Positions 32,701-41,000 of a stretch of DNA of 64,000 nt are shown in pieces. The notes beneath the pieces were generated by a model, which saw only the letters and a program-made list of their open reading frames with translations, was not told the origin of the DNA and did not search any database. The DNA comes from Apostichopus japonicus (taxonomy: Eukaryota > Echinodermata > Holothuroidea > Aspidochirotida > Stichopodidae): assembly GCF_037975245.1 (NCBI RefSeq), contig NC_092574.1:11373213-11437212 (forward strand), written 5' to 3'. Each line of letters starts with the position of its first letter. Positions within the stretch are counted from its first letter, which is position 1. The position numbers were made by a program, and so were the translations under genes.

Positions 32701-35254
32701 ATTTTTGTTTGTGTCGCTACAAAATGCAGACAGTAATGAAATGTGATACTTTAATTCTTATCTTTAGCTGGACCTGAGATGTCCACCACTGTATCGTTTG
32801 TATACTGTGCTGTGGGTATTGACCAGAGCTGTATGTACTGACTGTACACTAGTGTCTAAATACTGATGGTAGCAAGCTGTGTGTGTATTTTTTGGGATTG
32901 ATGGTGGTGTTTAACACTTGTTACACCTCATTCAAAACTAGGTCAAATTACCGGCATTTGACGTTTCTTTTTGCGCGAGTCTTCACACCCTTTAACCTGT
33001 GAAGAAGATGTAATCACATATCTCTGTCATCTCTCCGTATCTACAGGAGTAATAGCACGACACCCATCTTACTTGCCTTATCTGAAGCAGGCTCTCACAG
33101 AGGAAACTGTTGAAGCTTACTTTGAACACGTGCTAGATAAAAGCAGTCCATCTGAAAAACTTGTGACGAGGTAAGCACAGGAACCCTAGCAACTGTCACA
33201 ACTTTTAAACTGAAATAACTTAAATTTGAAATTTAAAATGATATAAATTTGCTTGTTATTCAGAGCTATTCCTGTCAAGGTTGACTCCTGACAAAACGTA
33301 AAGTAGGATTGAAGGTTTGGCTTTGCTTCAGGCATGGTGCCAAATATCTAACAGACAGTGCAGTATCCATTCTTTATCAGATACTCAGTATGATCTACCC
33401 TTCACTGTTGGTCGTTCACCTAACATGATATCTGTACTATGTATTCCATTTACATGGGACTTGTCATATTTGACATAACACTGTCATGAATACACAGGGT
33501 GGAGAATGGATCAAGCAGGCTTGATCTTAGAGGGACTTTGTTGGAAAGCATTCCAAATCCCAATAAAGATGTTTTGTGAAGTCAATTGTAAAAGAAGAGA
33601 AAGTTGTCCTTAAGACATCATATTGCTGCTATGCTGCAAAAGTTTCTTGGACCATCAAAAGTTCAGAAAAGATAGCATTTCCTCATTTTCCTTACACACA
33701 AAGAAAACAATACATCTGAAGTCAAATGAAAGATATTAGTGTTATCATTTATTGTAAATCGACCTTAGACCGTTTTGGGATATACAACATAAAATGTTAT
33801 GATTTAACCATGGGTTAATTGTGGCATTTTTTACTATAACATGGGCTGAAAAGCAGTTTTAGCATTCCTAATGTACAAACTATTGTTACTATCAGGGTAT
33901 GAACTACCTGGGCCCAGTAAATGTGGTTTATTACTTTAGTGTAAAAACTGTTGCTATTTTCCGGTATGAATTAACTTCTAATGTACAAAGTATTGTTACA
34001 ATCAGATATGAAGTCTCTGGGCTTGGTAAATATGGTTTCTTACTCAGCTGTTGTTACTTTCAGGTATGAACTACCTGGAATCACTGCTCTTAACTTTGTA
34101 CTTCAGAAGTCATTGGGAGGTGGTGGCGTTGCATCTATGAGGGCAGATCCACAGGTAAGCATAACATTGTTGTAAATCAAAAACAACTGTTGAAAGCATT
34201 TTCTTAGAATGCAGAATAGCAAACTTTTTGCAACCTCTTAATTGTTACTGAAATTTTTTCTTTCTAAAATTTTCTTAAATTTTTTCTTAAATAAAAAAAT
34301 AAAATAAAAATAAAATAAAATAAATAAATAAAAATAATAAAAAAAAACCTAAAAAGGTTTCTTAAATTTTGTCAGGATGTCCATCTGGATAAAGGCTCCA
34401 TTATGGCATTTCCTCGAGTTTAGAGTGGAGTTGTTTGAAATTTTCAGCTTCATTTGGTGTATTAATAGAGTGATATGATGATGAAACTTTTCTCGTAAAA
34501 CTGGCTCTTTCTTTAATTTGGACCGATTTGGAAGAGAAGTGTGCATGATATATAAAGAGGACAACGCTCTACACTATCTACATCATTCTGGGAAGAATTT
34601 AAAAAAATCTCAATTTTGGCCGAAATTTGAATAAATGGTAAGGCTATAGCCTTACAAAATTGTCAAATTTGGACCAAAATTGAAGTGTCTCAAGTCAGGA
34701 TGTCCATAAGGATTCTAAAGTATCTATTACGTCATTTCCTGGAGTGCTATATAAGGAAGAGAGCGCTCTACACCATCTACATCATTCTGTGAAGAATTGA
34801 AAAATGTCACAATTTTTGGCCAAAATTTGAAAAAATGGTAAGGGTATAGCCTTACAAAATTGTCAAATTTGGACCACAATTGAAGTTTCTCAAATTTTGT
34901 CAGGATGTCCATAATGGATTCTTAAAGCTCCATTCTGACCTCTGAGAATAATATCTGTTGTTATGCTGATGGCAAAACAATGAGAGAAGTTAAAATCATG
35001 TTTCCACTCGATGCATGACATTGAACTTTTGTGTTGTGTTTCACTACATCTTTATTCATGCCAGAGATGGTTAATCTCACTTGTTTATTCCTCCATTGCT
35101 TGAACCTAAGTAAATGTTGAGCAAGTTTATCAAATATTTAATGGCCATCTCTCTCTCTCTCTTTTTCAAATAGGGTAAATGTTATGGCCAAATGTTACTG
35201 GATTTTGAGATACCGAATCTGCCGGACCTGCTTTCCAAGACTAACAGTAGATGA
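5643..35254 (+). CDS. AtuA-family protein (acyclic terpene utilisation family, ex-DUF1446), 17 exons, 642 aa
   Basis: Exons: 5643-5808, 6951-7051, 9940-10140, 10765-10853, 11675-11774, 21696-21817, 24108-24304, 25400-25470, 27566-27672, 28700-28757, 29208-29352, 30134-30173, 30528-30579, 31222-31405, 33047-33170, 34064-34154, 35174-35254 (TGA). All borders are GT-AG, phases match, and the sum is 1929 nt. Residues 1 to about 38 are rich in R, S and L with almost no acidic residues, like a mitochondrial presequence (inference). The AtuA core spans about 45-480, with [32 protein letters not shown] and GGTFTDWH. An acidic linker (about 489-522) leads to the C-terminal AtuA-like domain (523-642), including [18 protein letters not shown] and [17 protein letters not shown]. 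Bacterial AtuA belongs to acyclic terpene catabolism, but its reaction is unresolved and the animal role is unknown. Start 5571 would give 666 residues. Donors of exons 3 and 7 are weak (GTACTG). Confidence 0.92.
7029..7197 (+). repeat. Tandem duplicate of the exon 2 donor junction
   Basis: The last about 20 bases of AtuA exon 2 with its donor and about 45 bases of intron (7029-7098) recur 98 bases downstream (7128-7197). In the second copy the donor GTAAGT has become TGTGTGT, so it should not splice. Both copies end in a CACCTCATNGTATAG block. Confidence 0.7.
7344..9753. mobile_element. 2.4-kb inverted-repeat element in AtuA intron 2 with repeated GTGACGTACGGGAC motifs
   Basis: The ends are a perfect 18-bp inverted repeat, GGGCAGGTCCAAGCTATT at 7344-7361 and its complement at 9736-9753. 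Inside lie eight copies of a motif close to TGTGACGTACGGGACA. They are at about 7367, 7538, 7731, 7747, 9207, 9224, 9396 and 9559, mostly pointing inward from each end, as expected for transposase-binding subterminal repeats. The flanks share only AAAA, so the target duplication is unclear and the superfamily cannot be assigned. No transposase is visible. The middle holds a tandem array (8012-8725). Confidence 0.7.
8012..8725. repeat. Three tandem copies of a 238-bp unit
   Basis: Copies begin at 8012, 8251 and 8489 (CATCAATTCT anchor) with 238-239 bp spacing and few differences. Each contains GACCACAAATGATTCAAGAT and a CATACTCCCCACTAATGACC block. The array lies inside the 7344-9753 element. 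The reading frames through it stop early and look fortuitous. Confidence 0.8.
11142..11395. repeat. Decayed tandem repeat in AtuA intron 4, about 95-bp unit
   Basis: Three copies of a block containing CAATAGTTAACACAGTAA, TGTACACATGTACTGTAATG and CAGATG follow one another. The third is shortened. No coding content. Confidence 0.6.
12219..14013. mobile_element. 1.8-kb hAT-like transposon with GTCCGGGCGG subterminal repeats
   Basis: The terminal inverted repeat is CAGTGTTCTCC at 12219-12229 and its exact complement at 14003-14013. Flanking 8-mers ATATTATT and TTATTAAT agree at 6 of 8 positions in AT-rich DNA. Close to the right end GTCCGGGCGG recurs four to five times, including an inverted pair just inside the terminus, and a variant occurs at the left end. 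A minus-strand reading frame at 13589-13948 is basic (many K and R near its start) but matches no domain I recognise. A related empty target site lies just downstream (14087-14222). Confidence 0.75.
14026..14222. repeat. Duplicated AT-rich flank, a paralogous copy of the empty hAT target
   Basis: The sequence around 14087-14222 resembles the DNA to the left of the 12219 element (12160-12218) joined directly to the DNA on its right (14014-14075). The shared blocks include TTAATAACTGTTAT and AATAAGATTTTAGAGCTA. It therefore shows the pre-insertion arrangement. Confidence 0.65.
14787..14985. repeat. Two tandem copies of an approximately 100-bp unit
   Basis: TGATGTATGAACCGTTTCCA begins both copies (about 14786 and 14886), followed by nearly the same ATTTTATGATCTCATTATTT stretch. 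The copies differ at a few bases. Intronic, no function seen. Confidence 0.7.
15724..16053. mobile_element. 330-bp hAT MITE with perfect 8-bp target duplication
   Basis: The left end is CAGGGGTTCCCTAACTGGGG and the right end is the complement of CAGGGTTTCCCTAACT. CTTTAGAT occurs immediately on both sides (15716-15723 and 16054-16061). Terminus, length and duplication are typical of Charlie-like non-autonomous hAT elements. It sits in AtuA intron 5. Confidence 0.92.
17198..17852. mobile_element. 655-bp hAT-like element, copy 1 of a pair
   Basis: The ends are CAAGGGCGGCGGAA and its perfect complement. The target duplication is GTTTCGAC (17190-17197) against GTTTTGAC (17853-17860), 7 of 8. A near-identical copy lies at 48706-49348, about 31 kb away. 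It contains long G and C runs near the left end and the shared hairpin core at 17631-17664. An internal GGGGCGTGGCTAGGATTTGC block resembles yet another element terminus. Confidence 0.85.
18480..18496. repeat. TA microsatellite
   Basis: A short run of alternating T and A within AtuA intron 5. Confidence 0.7.
19746..19930 (+). mobile_element. Remnant resembling a Penelope-type retroelement end with hammerhead-like motif
   Basis: Three structures cluster here. There is a 9-bp hairpin (19746-19766). There is a perfect 16-bp hairpin, arms 19800-19815 and 19825-19840, with a 9-base loop. There is also a TTGAAGA block (19861), then a 6-bp stem GATCCT/AGGATC, then GAAACGTC (19884-19891). The last resembles the hammerhead core CUGANGA-stem II-GAAA, with C3 changed and one extra A. 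Hammerhead motifs are known from Penelope-like retroelements. No coding part survives. Confidence 0.35.
20094..20510. repeat. Two tandem copies of a 208-bp unit
   Basis: Anchor CTTATTGTGTTACAG occurs at 20094 and 20302. Both copies continue with GGCACTGTATACACTTTGTA and end near a GCATTGACCAAGCRTCACTG block. Intronic. Confidence 0.8.
21937..22775. repeat. Three tandem copies of a ~298-bp unit
   Basis: Copies start at 21937, 22233 and 22533 (TAGCTYGTAAACA). Each carries CCATAGTGAGTAGATGAACC, AATAATGAGGTCACA and a GTAGGGGGCGGG-like block, with the third lacking its end. AtuA intron 6. Confidence 0.8.
22838..22890. repeat. TA/TCTA microsatellite
   Basis: A TATA tract followed by about seven ATCT repeats within intron 6. 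Confidence 0.8.
23061..23130 (-). repeat. tRNA-like module 1
   Basis: On the minus strand an A-box-like TGGTCTAGTGGTAGAGC is followed about 40 bases later by GGTTCAAAACC, a B-box match. The anticodon arm does not pair well, so this is a tRNA-derived sequence and not a working tRNA gene. Confidence 0.5.
23431..23508 (-). repeat. tRNA-like module 2
   Basis: Minus strand: A-box-like TGGTGTAGTTGGTTG and B-box-like GGGTTCAAGACC. Lies next to a CT-rich tract (23270-23430). No clean cloverleaf. Confidence 0.45.
23580..23986 (-). repeat. Three tandem tRNA-like modules (3-5), about 160-bp unit
   Basis: Minus-strand modules at about 23580-23660, 23741-23825 and 23905-23986 each have A-box TGGCCAAGTTGGTAG or a close variant and a B-box (GAGTTCGACTCC in the first, GAGTTCAAATCC in the others). 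The A-to-B distance is about 67 bases. A TGAC/GTCA stem with a 7-base loop sits where the anticodon arm should be, but the base before the anticodon is not T. They look like a tandemly amplified tRNA-derived SINE head. Confidence 0.55.
24340..25120 (+). repeat. G-rich minisatellite with GTGAGTGAG units
   Basis: About 25 irregular units of 25-40 bp follow the pattern TGGTTGGGTGAGTGAGTGGGGAAG. It starts some 35 bases after the exon 7 donor of the AtuA gene. Each unit contains GTGAGT, a near-consensus 5' splice site. Reading frames through it give low-complexity W-V-S-E-W-G repeats, which are fortuitous. Confidence 0.9.
26640..27390 (+). repeat. Decayed tandem repeat with AGGTCAAAGGTCA-like sites
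   Basis: About six diverged units of 120-140 bp each contain a variant of GGAGGTCAAAGGTCATTT and a downstream CAACAGAG or TTGNAAA block (around 26655, 26792, 26910, 27050, 27177, 27358). It lies in AtuA intron 8. No coding content. Confidence 0.5.
27905..28005. repeat. Short tandem duplication, ~57-bp unit
   Basis: GTGCCTGTTGTGTGATACA and an ATGCAGATGTRTGNGTCCTT block occur twice in succession. AtuA intron 9. Confidence 0.55.
29268..29876 (+). repeat. Five tandem copies of the AtuA exon 11 3' half with its donor
   Basis: Copies begin at 29268 (the real exon), 29389, 29511, 29632 and 29754, spaced 121-122 bp. Each contains about 85 bases of exon 11, still open in frame for most of its length ([20 protein letters not shown]), then the donor GGCATGG|GTAAGG and about 35 bases of intron. 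Copies 2-5 lack an obvious polypyrimidine-AG acceptor. Copy 3 carries a short deletion and a G-run expansion (29541-29553). Confidence 0.92.
31734..32991. mobile_element. 1.26-kb element with ~310-bp terminal inverted repeats and TTAA target
   Basis: Left arm 31734 to about 32040 and right arm about 32685-32991 are inverted copies, beginning AGGGTGTGAAGACTCGCGC. TTAA flanks both ends (31730-31733 and 32992-32995). TTAA duplications are used by Kolobok and piggyBac-type elements. The AGGG start favours a Kolobok-like assignment, but no transposase is present. Within the loop, GGTGACCAGAC (about 32139) and GTGTGGTCACC (about 32436) suggest a smaller nested insertion. The right end lies only about 55 bases before the exon 15 acceptor. 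Confidence 0.85.
33880..34080 (+). repeat. Tandem copies of the AtuA exon 16 acceptor junction
   Basis: The real acceptor TTACTTTCAG|GTATGAACTACCTGG (exon from 34064) is preceded by three look-alikes at about 33884, 33951 and 33992. The first keeps an intact CAG|GGTATGAACTACCTGG, the second has lost the AG and the third reads CAG|ATATGAAGTCTCTGG. Confidence 0.75.
34283..34345. repeat. A-rich AAAATA simple repeat
   Basis: Low-complexity A/T tract in AtuA intron 16. Confidence 0.7.
34550..34925. repeat. Two diverged tandem copies, ~195-bp unit
   Basis: GCTCTACACYATCTACATCATTC followed by a TTGGCCRAAATTTGAA block and GGTAAGG.TATAGCCTTAC occurs at about 34567 and 34761, with a partial copy upstream (34370-34440). 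Intronic. Confidence 0.65.
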
Positions 35255-35310
35255 TCCAAATTAGTCGTCACAAAGTGTGCTTTCATTTAGTTTTCTACAT
35301 CATCATAACT

Positions 35311-35316
35311 AATAAA
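35311..35316 (+). promoter_or_regulatory. Candidate polyadenylation signal of the AtuA-family gene
   Basis: AATAAA lies 57 bases after the stop codon. A second AATAAA is at 35811-35816. Which is used cannot be told from sequence. Confidence 0.4.
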
Positions 35317-35983
35317 ACAGGAAAATCTTGATGAGGAAATTTATCAACTGATTTTTTTTAAGAACAAAATAATTTGGACTAGGATGGCATTTGGAAGCAA
35401 TGATCTCAGGGAAAAACTAGTCTTGCAATCCATCAAATAATGGAACGATCCATTATTTGATGGACTGCCATTCAATCTGAAGATGCAAATACCCAAATGA
35501 TCCTATAGGTGGTTTGATGATTCTAGCTAAAATGTTGTCATCAACCTGGCTTTTAATATAGTTCTGAATTAGATTTGGAAATTCTAATGAGATATAAAAT
35601 TGGGCTGAATCAAACAAAGTGTACCATCATTCCTTTTCCTTCAGAACTCATTTTGCCAATGCCAAAATTTTTACAAACAAAATATTATTGAAGGACCTAC
35701 CTTCTGTGCCTTGCACAGAATGTTTATATAATTTTGTAACATAACAATCACAAGAGAACAAATTAAAATCATTTATGTTATTCCCAGAGGTGGCTTTGGA
35801 ATATGAAGGTAATAAATTTGAAGCCCGGGAATCTGTTGTGATTGTTTTATTCAAAGAACTGATCTTGAATCAGAGCTGGAATCATGTATTCATTGTATAA
35901 GTGTCAATATTAAATTATGTATGTGTGTATGATGAGCTACTCAAATGGAGTACTACTAACTGTGCACAGACTGAGAGAGGTGA

Positions 35984-36290
35984 TTGATTGAGAGAACTGG
36001 AATTGTACTTGGTAACATTGGAAGATTGAGATTTTTCGGTCATGTAGCAAGACTCCAGGAGGACGCCCCAGCAGAGGTTGCTTTAAGAGAAGCATTGAGA
36101 CATACTGCTAAACCAGTAGGAAGGCCTGTGACTACCTTGCTTGGAAAAATAAAGTCGCAATTTAAGGACGTTAACATTAACAATTTCAAGGAAGCAATAA
36201 ACCTTGCACAAGATCGTGATACGTGGCGGAGGTTAATCACTGAGCATGTCGGATAGACTAGACTCAACTTACTACTACTACTAACATTGT
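35984..36290 (+). mobile_element. 3' end of a non-LTR retrotransposon (LINE)
   Basis: The frame 35984-36256 encodes the C-terminal tail typical of LINE ORF2 proteins. RLRFFGHVARLQEDAPAE is followed by a G-R-P motif and AQDRDTWRRLI before the stop. A trinucleotide tail (TAC/ACT repeats, about 36270-36287) follows, consistent with a retained 3' terminus. The upstream part is frameshifted (stops just before 35984) and the catalytic reverse transcriptase domain is absent, so the copy is 5'-truncated and dead. It lies between the convergent AtuA and TASP1 genes. Confidence 0.8.
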
Positions 36291-38033
36291 TTTGCTAGTA
36301 ATATACAATAAATTAAAGTTGGACATAAAAGAAATTAAAATTAGCTATTATCCTTCAAAGATTTTACAGCCATTGGAGTATGTAAAGCTCATAACATTGA
36401 TCTTAATAGCTAACAGTTTGGCAAGTAGTGTGCGATTTGAATGTTTTTCTGGAACATTTAATACTTGTTACAAAATATCAAGCGTGTGAAAATTAAACAT
36501 TCGTATACATGTAAATGAACAAGAAAATTATATTTTACTCAAAGTTTTTATGGAATTGTCTTGTTTATTTTTTTCTATTGTATGTAGTATTATATGATTT
36601 TAAAGCCAAAAGAGCAGTAAACCAGAGAAAAAAACACAAAAGGTTCAAAATAGTGTAAGATTTGAAGATAAAGTCAGAATAATCTACCTTGTGACTTAAA
36701 TTAGGGCTTACAATAATCTCTCCCTGCATAAAATATTTAATTTGTTTCTCTAAGATTTTTATCATAAATTTCTCAAAAAGTACCAATAATGAGGAAGACA
36801 ATATTGCTGGGTTGTAACCTTGTAGCATTCAGTAGCTTCTTCCATTGGAAACACCTCACAGTTCCTCTCGCTGCCATTCTCAGCTTCAGAGTCAAGATGT
36901 TATCTTTCTGATGTTAGAACAGATGATACATCTGCAGCTATAGCAAGAAATCAAAAGAGATCAAACTGAATCAAGACTTGGGTAAGGGAAGGAGGGGAAT
37001 TGGGTATTGTAAATACAACAATCAATGCTATCCACAGCCTATCCAAAAGGTGATAAAATTGGAGCCTTATTTAAGTCATGAACATATGTAAGTTTTTGCA
37101 AATTATTTGACGATGACCATACCTCCTATCAGCAAACGATTCAAACAAAGAACCCCTGACAGAGCCTGACATAACCATGTTTTAGTTGTGCAATACATGA
37201 AGCAATGTTTGATCCTGTCCCCTGACATAGCCTGACATAACCATGTTTTAGATGTGTGATACATGAAGCAATGTTTGATCCTGTCCCCTGACATAACCAT
37301 GTTTTAGTTGTGTAATATATGAAGCAATGTTTGATCCTGTCCCCCTGACATAGTAGTGTTTTAGTTGTGTAATACATGAAGCAATGTTTCAATATTTGAT
37401 CCTGTACCCCTGAAAACAGTGTTTAGTTGTGTAATACATGAAGCAATGTGTAATCCAGTACAGACAGTTTTTGAGAAGTTACTGCCTGCCTGTTAACACA
37501 ACTGTTTTGTTATAAAGCTTCACCACATTGATTGTTTGACCTTGCTGACCTTTAATATTGATCAACACGAAAAACAACTTATAGTCCCAATTCCGACACA
37601 AGTTTTCACTTACCAGTTGTTTTTGTCGCCATAAACCACTGACATTGTATATTACCAGTTCACTCCCATATCCCTTACAGAGAATAATAAATTAAGTATT
37701 GCATTTAAAGACTGTAAAAATTGTATGTAAAATTGGGCAAATTCCTTGCAAGTTCAAAGATACAGCTGTTTTTTTGTACACTGGAACCATTGTAGTTGAA
37801 TAGTCTTCAGCATTATTGTAAATAAAAATTATTCCCTAACGTGCAAAACCTAAATTACAACTTTTCCATACTTAGATTTACATTTTCCAGTAGTCTTCAA
37901 CCCAACGATTAACGTTTCAAGGAACAATTTCCCACGTACCACTTTCTGGATTTTTCCCTGCCAAAGTTTTTCGGGTATCATCAATGTCAACAATCCTCAG
38001 TCTCTTAGTTTCCTCATCCCACAGAAGCATCTC
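36291..38033. other. Convergent intergenic region between AtuA-family gene and TASP1
   Basis: It holds TASP1's presumed 3' untranslated region on the minus strand and the tandem repeat at 37155-37450. A TTTATT at about 36563 could be a minus-strand polyadenylation signal. No further gene is supported. Confidence 0.45.
37155..37450. repeat. Tandem repeat of ~60-bp unit, about five copies
   Basis: Units contain CATGTTTTAGTTGTGTAATA, CATGAAGCAATGTTTGATCC and TGTCCCCTGACATA. Units vary in length by loss of the doubled CCTGACATA block. Minus-strand frames through it give repeated C-F-M-Y-T-T motifs, which are fortuitous. Confidence 0.85.
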
Positions 38034-41000
38034 TCAAGGATCTGAACATTTCCGCTTTTTCCTCAAATTGATCATTTCTCCTTGGACGGTCACAGATGTA
38101 CCAACCTTCTTCTCATCATTGCACCTTGACACCAAAACCTGCAGATTTGAAATTAAAGTGACCCAAATTATATGGTCCATTTTGTTTAATGTCCTTCTTC
38201 AAAGGATTTACTAACTTTTAAAGAAAACCTATGTGATAAATATTCCACACTGCTAGTTTGAAACCCCAATCTTAATATCTTGAACCTAGCCCAAGATAAG
38301 GTTGATTGAAGGTAACCTTATTTTAACTGGTAAAAAAACTGCAACTACTCAAGGAAGTTGTGTCATTGTAGGGGGGTCTGTCATATCGACTGGCTAAGTG
38401 GGTAAGTACTCTGTACTTATAACAGAAAATCCTTTTGAGCCCAACAACTCAATTCCGCCATCCTTACATGGAAAACCGTGGATGGTCAGGCAGAGCGTTG
38501 TGCTTAAAATTATTGCTGATCAAGATTTTCCCAGTTTAAATTCCTATCGGCTTCAGCCAGGAATAGGGAACATGAAGTGGTCTCCCTACTGACAGTTGGC
38601 GATTTTGCAGTGCTTTACAACTAAACCCGCAATTTTAACAAATGTGAGCAACCATATGGTAACAAATTGGCATGTAACATAAACAAGCTGCCGAGGTTTA
38701 CGACAAACAGTAGTTGTCTGCACTGATCAGTCAGTTAGTTGAGTCTTCACGACAATCCAAAACTAACTTGCGACGGTTAAGCTGAGTCCGTTGGGGATTA
38801 GTCGTGCACTGTACTGCAGGCTTAAGGTTCTCATCATTAAAAGGAACCTTATCTTTTAAATATAAACAAAACGACAATAATATTTCTCGTTGTGTTCAAA
38901 CAATGAAATTATCAGGTAAAGGTTTTATGATTTACAGATAAGGATGTTGGTATCAATGTCAATGATTACCTCAAGCTTATTATTATAACCCTAACCCCCC
39001 TATCGCAAGCCAGTCCTAGTGATGTTAACACTAGATCAGGCAAATCTAAAGAGATACTCTGATGGAAACTTATCTCTAACATAAAATTATTCCATTTGTT
39101 AGTTGAAAACTTGACCTTAAGTCTCTTGTCCCTATGAAACATGAGAATCATGTCATTGATTGAGTGGAACCTTTTTCTAGCCGGCTTAATCTTCCCTCAC
39201 CCCCAGGAAGTTGATCATAGTAGATGGTTTGCACGCTGCAGGGCAAATTTTTAAGGATTTTTTTTCTGGTTGTCCCTTGGACAACCAGGTCTTACTTCTT
39301 GGTCATCTGAAAAGGCAAAGTTGGTTGTCCAAGAGAACAAAGCAAAATATTTCAGAATGACTACTATGTTCTCTGTAGTCACTACTGTAGTCACTACTAT
39401 TTTCACTGTAGATGTGTAGGTTTGATGAATAGTACACCAGCTTTGAGAGAAGTTACAAACAATCAATATATTATTAGAAGGTTAAAATGCTAAAAGAAAT
39501 ACTTCTACCTTTGCCTTTGTGTGTTGTCTTGTTTGATAGGCGACAATAAAACTGGGAGTCGTGTGAGCGAGAGACAACTCAATCACATCTTGATCGCACT
39601 TCAAAATGACGGCGCCTCCAAGTTTTTCTGGTACGTCAGACAGGAACGGTGATTCTAAATCAAGACAAAGTCAACAGGAATCTTAAAACCTTCTACTGAG
39701 CTAGAGTCAATAGTTTGGAACTATTTTTGGGCTACTGTACCGTACTTTTCATTCAAACTTCATTGTCTTTGATTAATCTGTGTGGACGGCCTTGCCATCA
39801 TCTAGTAGTTAGATACTTATCCACAAGGGATGCATCATTTTAATTGTTTTGAGAAATTTTCGGTTCATGGATTTGTGACTCAGCAATTATGACAGACTGA
39901 GGACTCTACATTCATCTGGAATGAACTTTGACACTTTATTCATTATAGTAAAGTATCATCAAAATCTACCCATTCTCAAGTCAAAATTTCATGGTTAGCT
40001 CCAATGGCTTCCAGGGAAGGGAAAAAAACAATTCAAATTAAAATCACTTTTATAGAACGGCAGGATGTTAGACGTCATATACTGGCTCAATTAGCATCCA
40101 AACATTCCCTGTTTAATAGTCCAGTGGGTACTGACTGAATACACTCTTTGAAAACACTACCCTACTCCTACATCAGATGAGAAACCAAATTTACAGAGTT
40201 GTATAATTTACCAAGAAATTGATCTCTGAAGACATTGACAATGGCCTCTGATTGGTTCTCGGCTGTTGCCATGGTATCGCAGCATTGTTTGGCCAGAGAG
40301 ACCCTCATCAGATCTTCTCCACATCCTGATGTACTGGCTGCCACTGTGCAACTCTCATCAGCAGAGTTGCAGTAAGTCTGAGCCCAACAACCACATGCAA
40401 AACAAGCTGCCTACAGATGTGGAGAGAGCAGACAAGACCAAGCTAAATTTAACATAACGGCAGTTACTGTACCCACAAATAAAACAAGTATGTGGTCATT
40501 TGTAACATATCAATGAAAAAACAGCAATAAGGTTTTACTGCAGTGTTGACTGCCTGCAATGGTCCTTCACTGCCAAATGACATCAGTTCCCGTAATTATT
40601 CCATTATTTCCAAAGTTTTGTTAGTTTAACACTTGTTCTTTTAACTTAAAACACAAATACCATGTAATGATGAAATGAACCCCATTTGTCTATTTAAAGA
40701 TGGTGACATTTAGAGTTATCTTTGTGACCTGAAGTCTTGAGTGCTAGACTATACAGTCCAGCCACTTCAACCACTGGTGCCTCAAAGGAATGTTACTTAC
40801 ACTAATGGAAGTTTAATAAAAATATATGTTGTATGACTAAAGCCATCCTTCAAGTCATTTACCACAGTACAAACACATTGCTTGCAAAGCAAAAGAAAAT
40901 CCACAGAAAATGTACCAATAATTCTCAGGTCTGCAACAACAACCATGATGATGCAGATATTGTCCATCTACTTCTACAACTAGTCTTTAATACATAAAAG

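Noticed and set aside
5643-35254. Bacterial contamination as the source of the AtuA gene
   Set aside because: The gene has sixteen GT-AG introns filled with animal-type transposons and lies between animal genes on a continuous sequence.
38380-38465. tRNA gene
   Set aside because: A TGGCTAAGTGGGTAAG A-box-like block and a weak B-box-like stretch are present, but spacing and stems do not make a cloverleaf.
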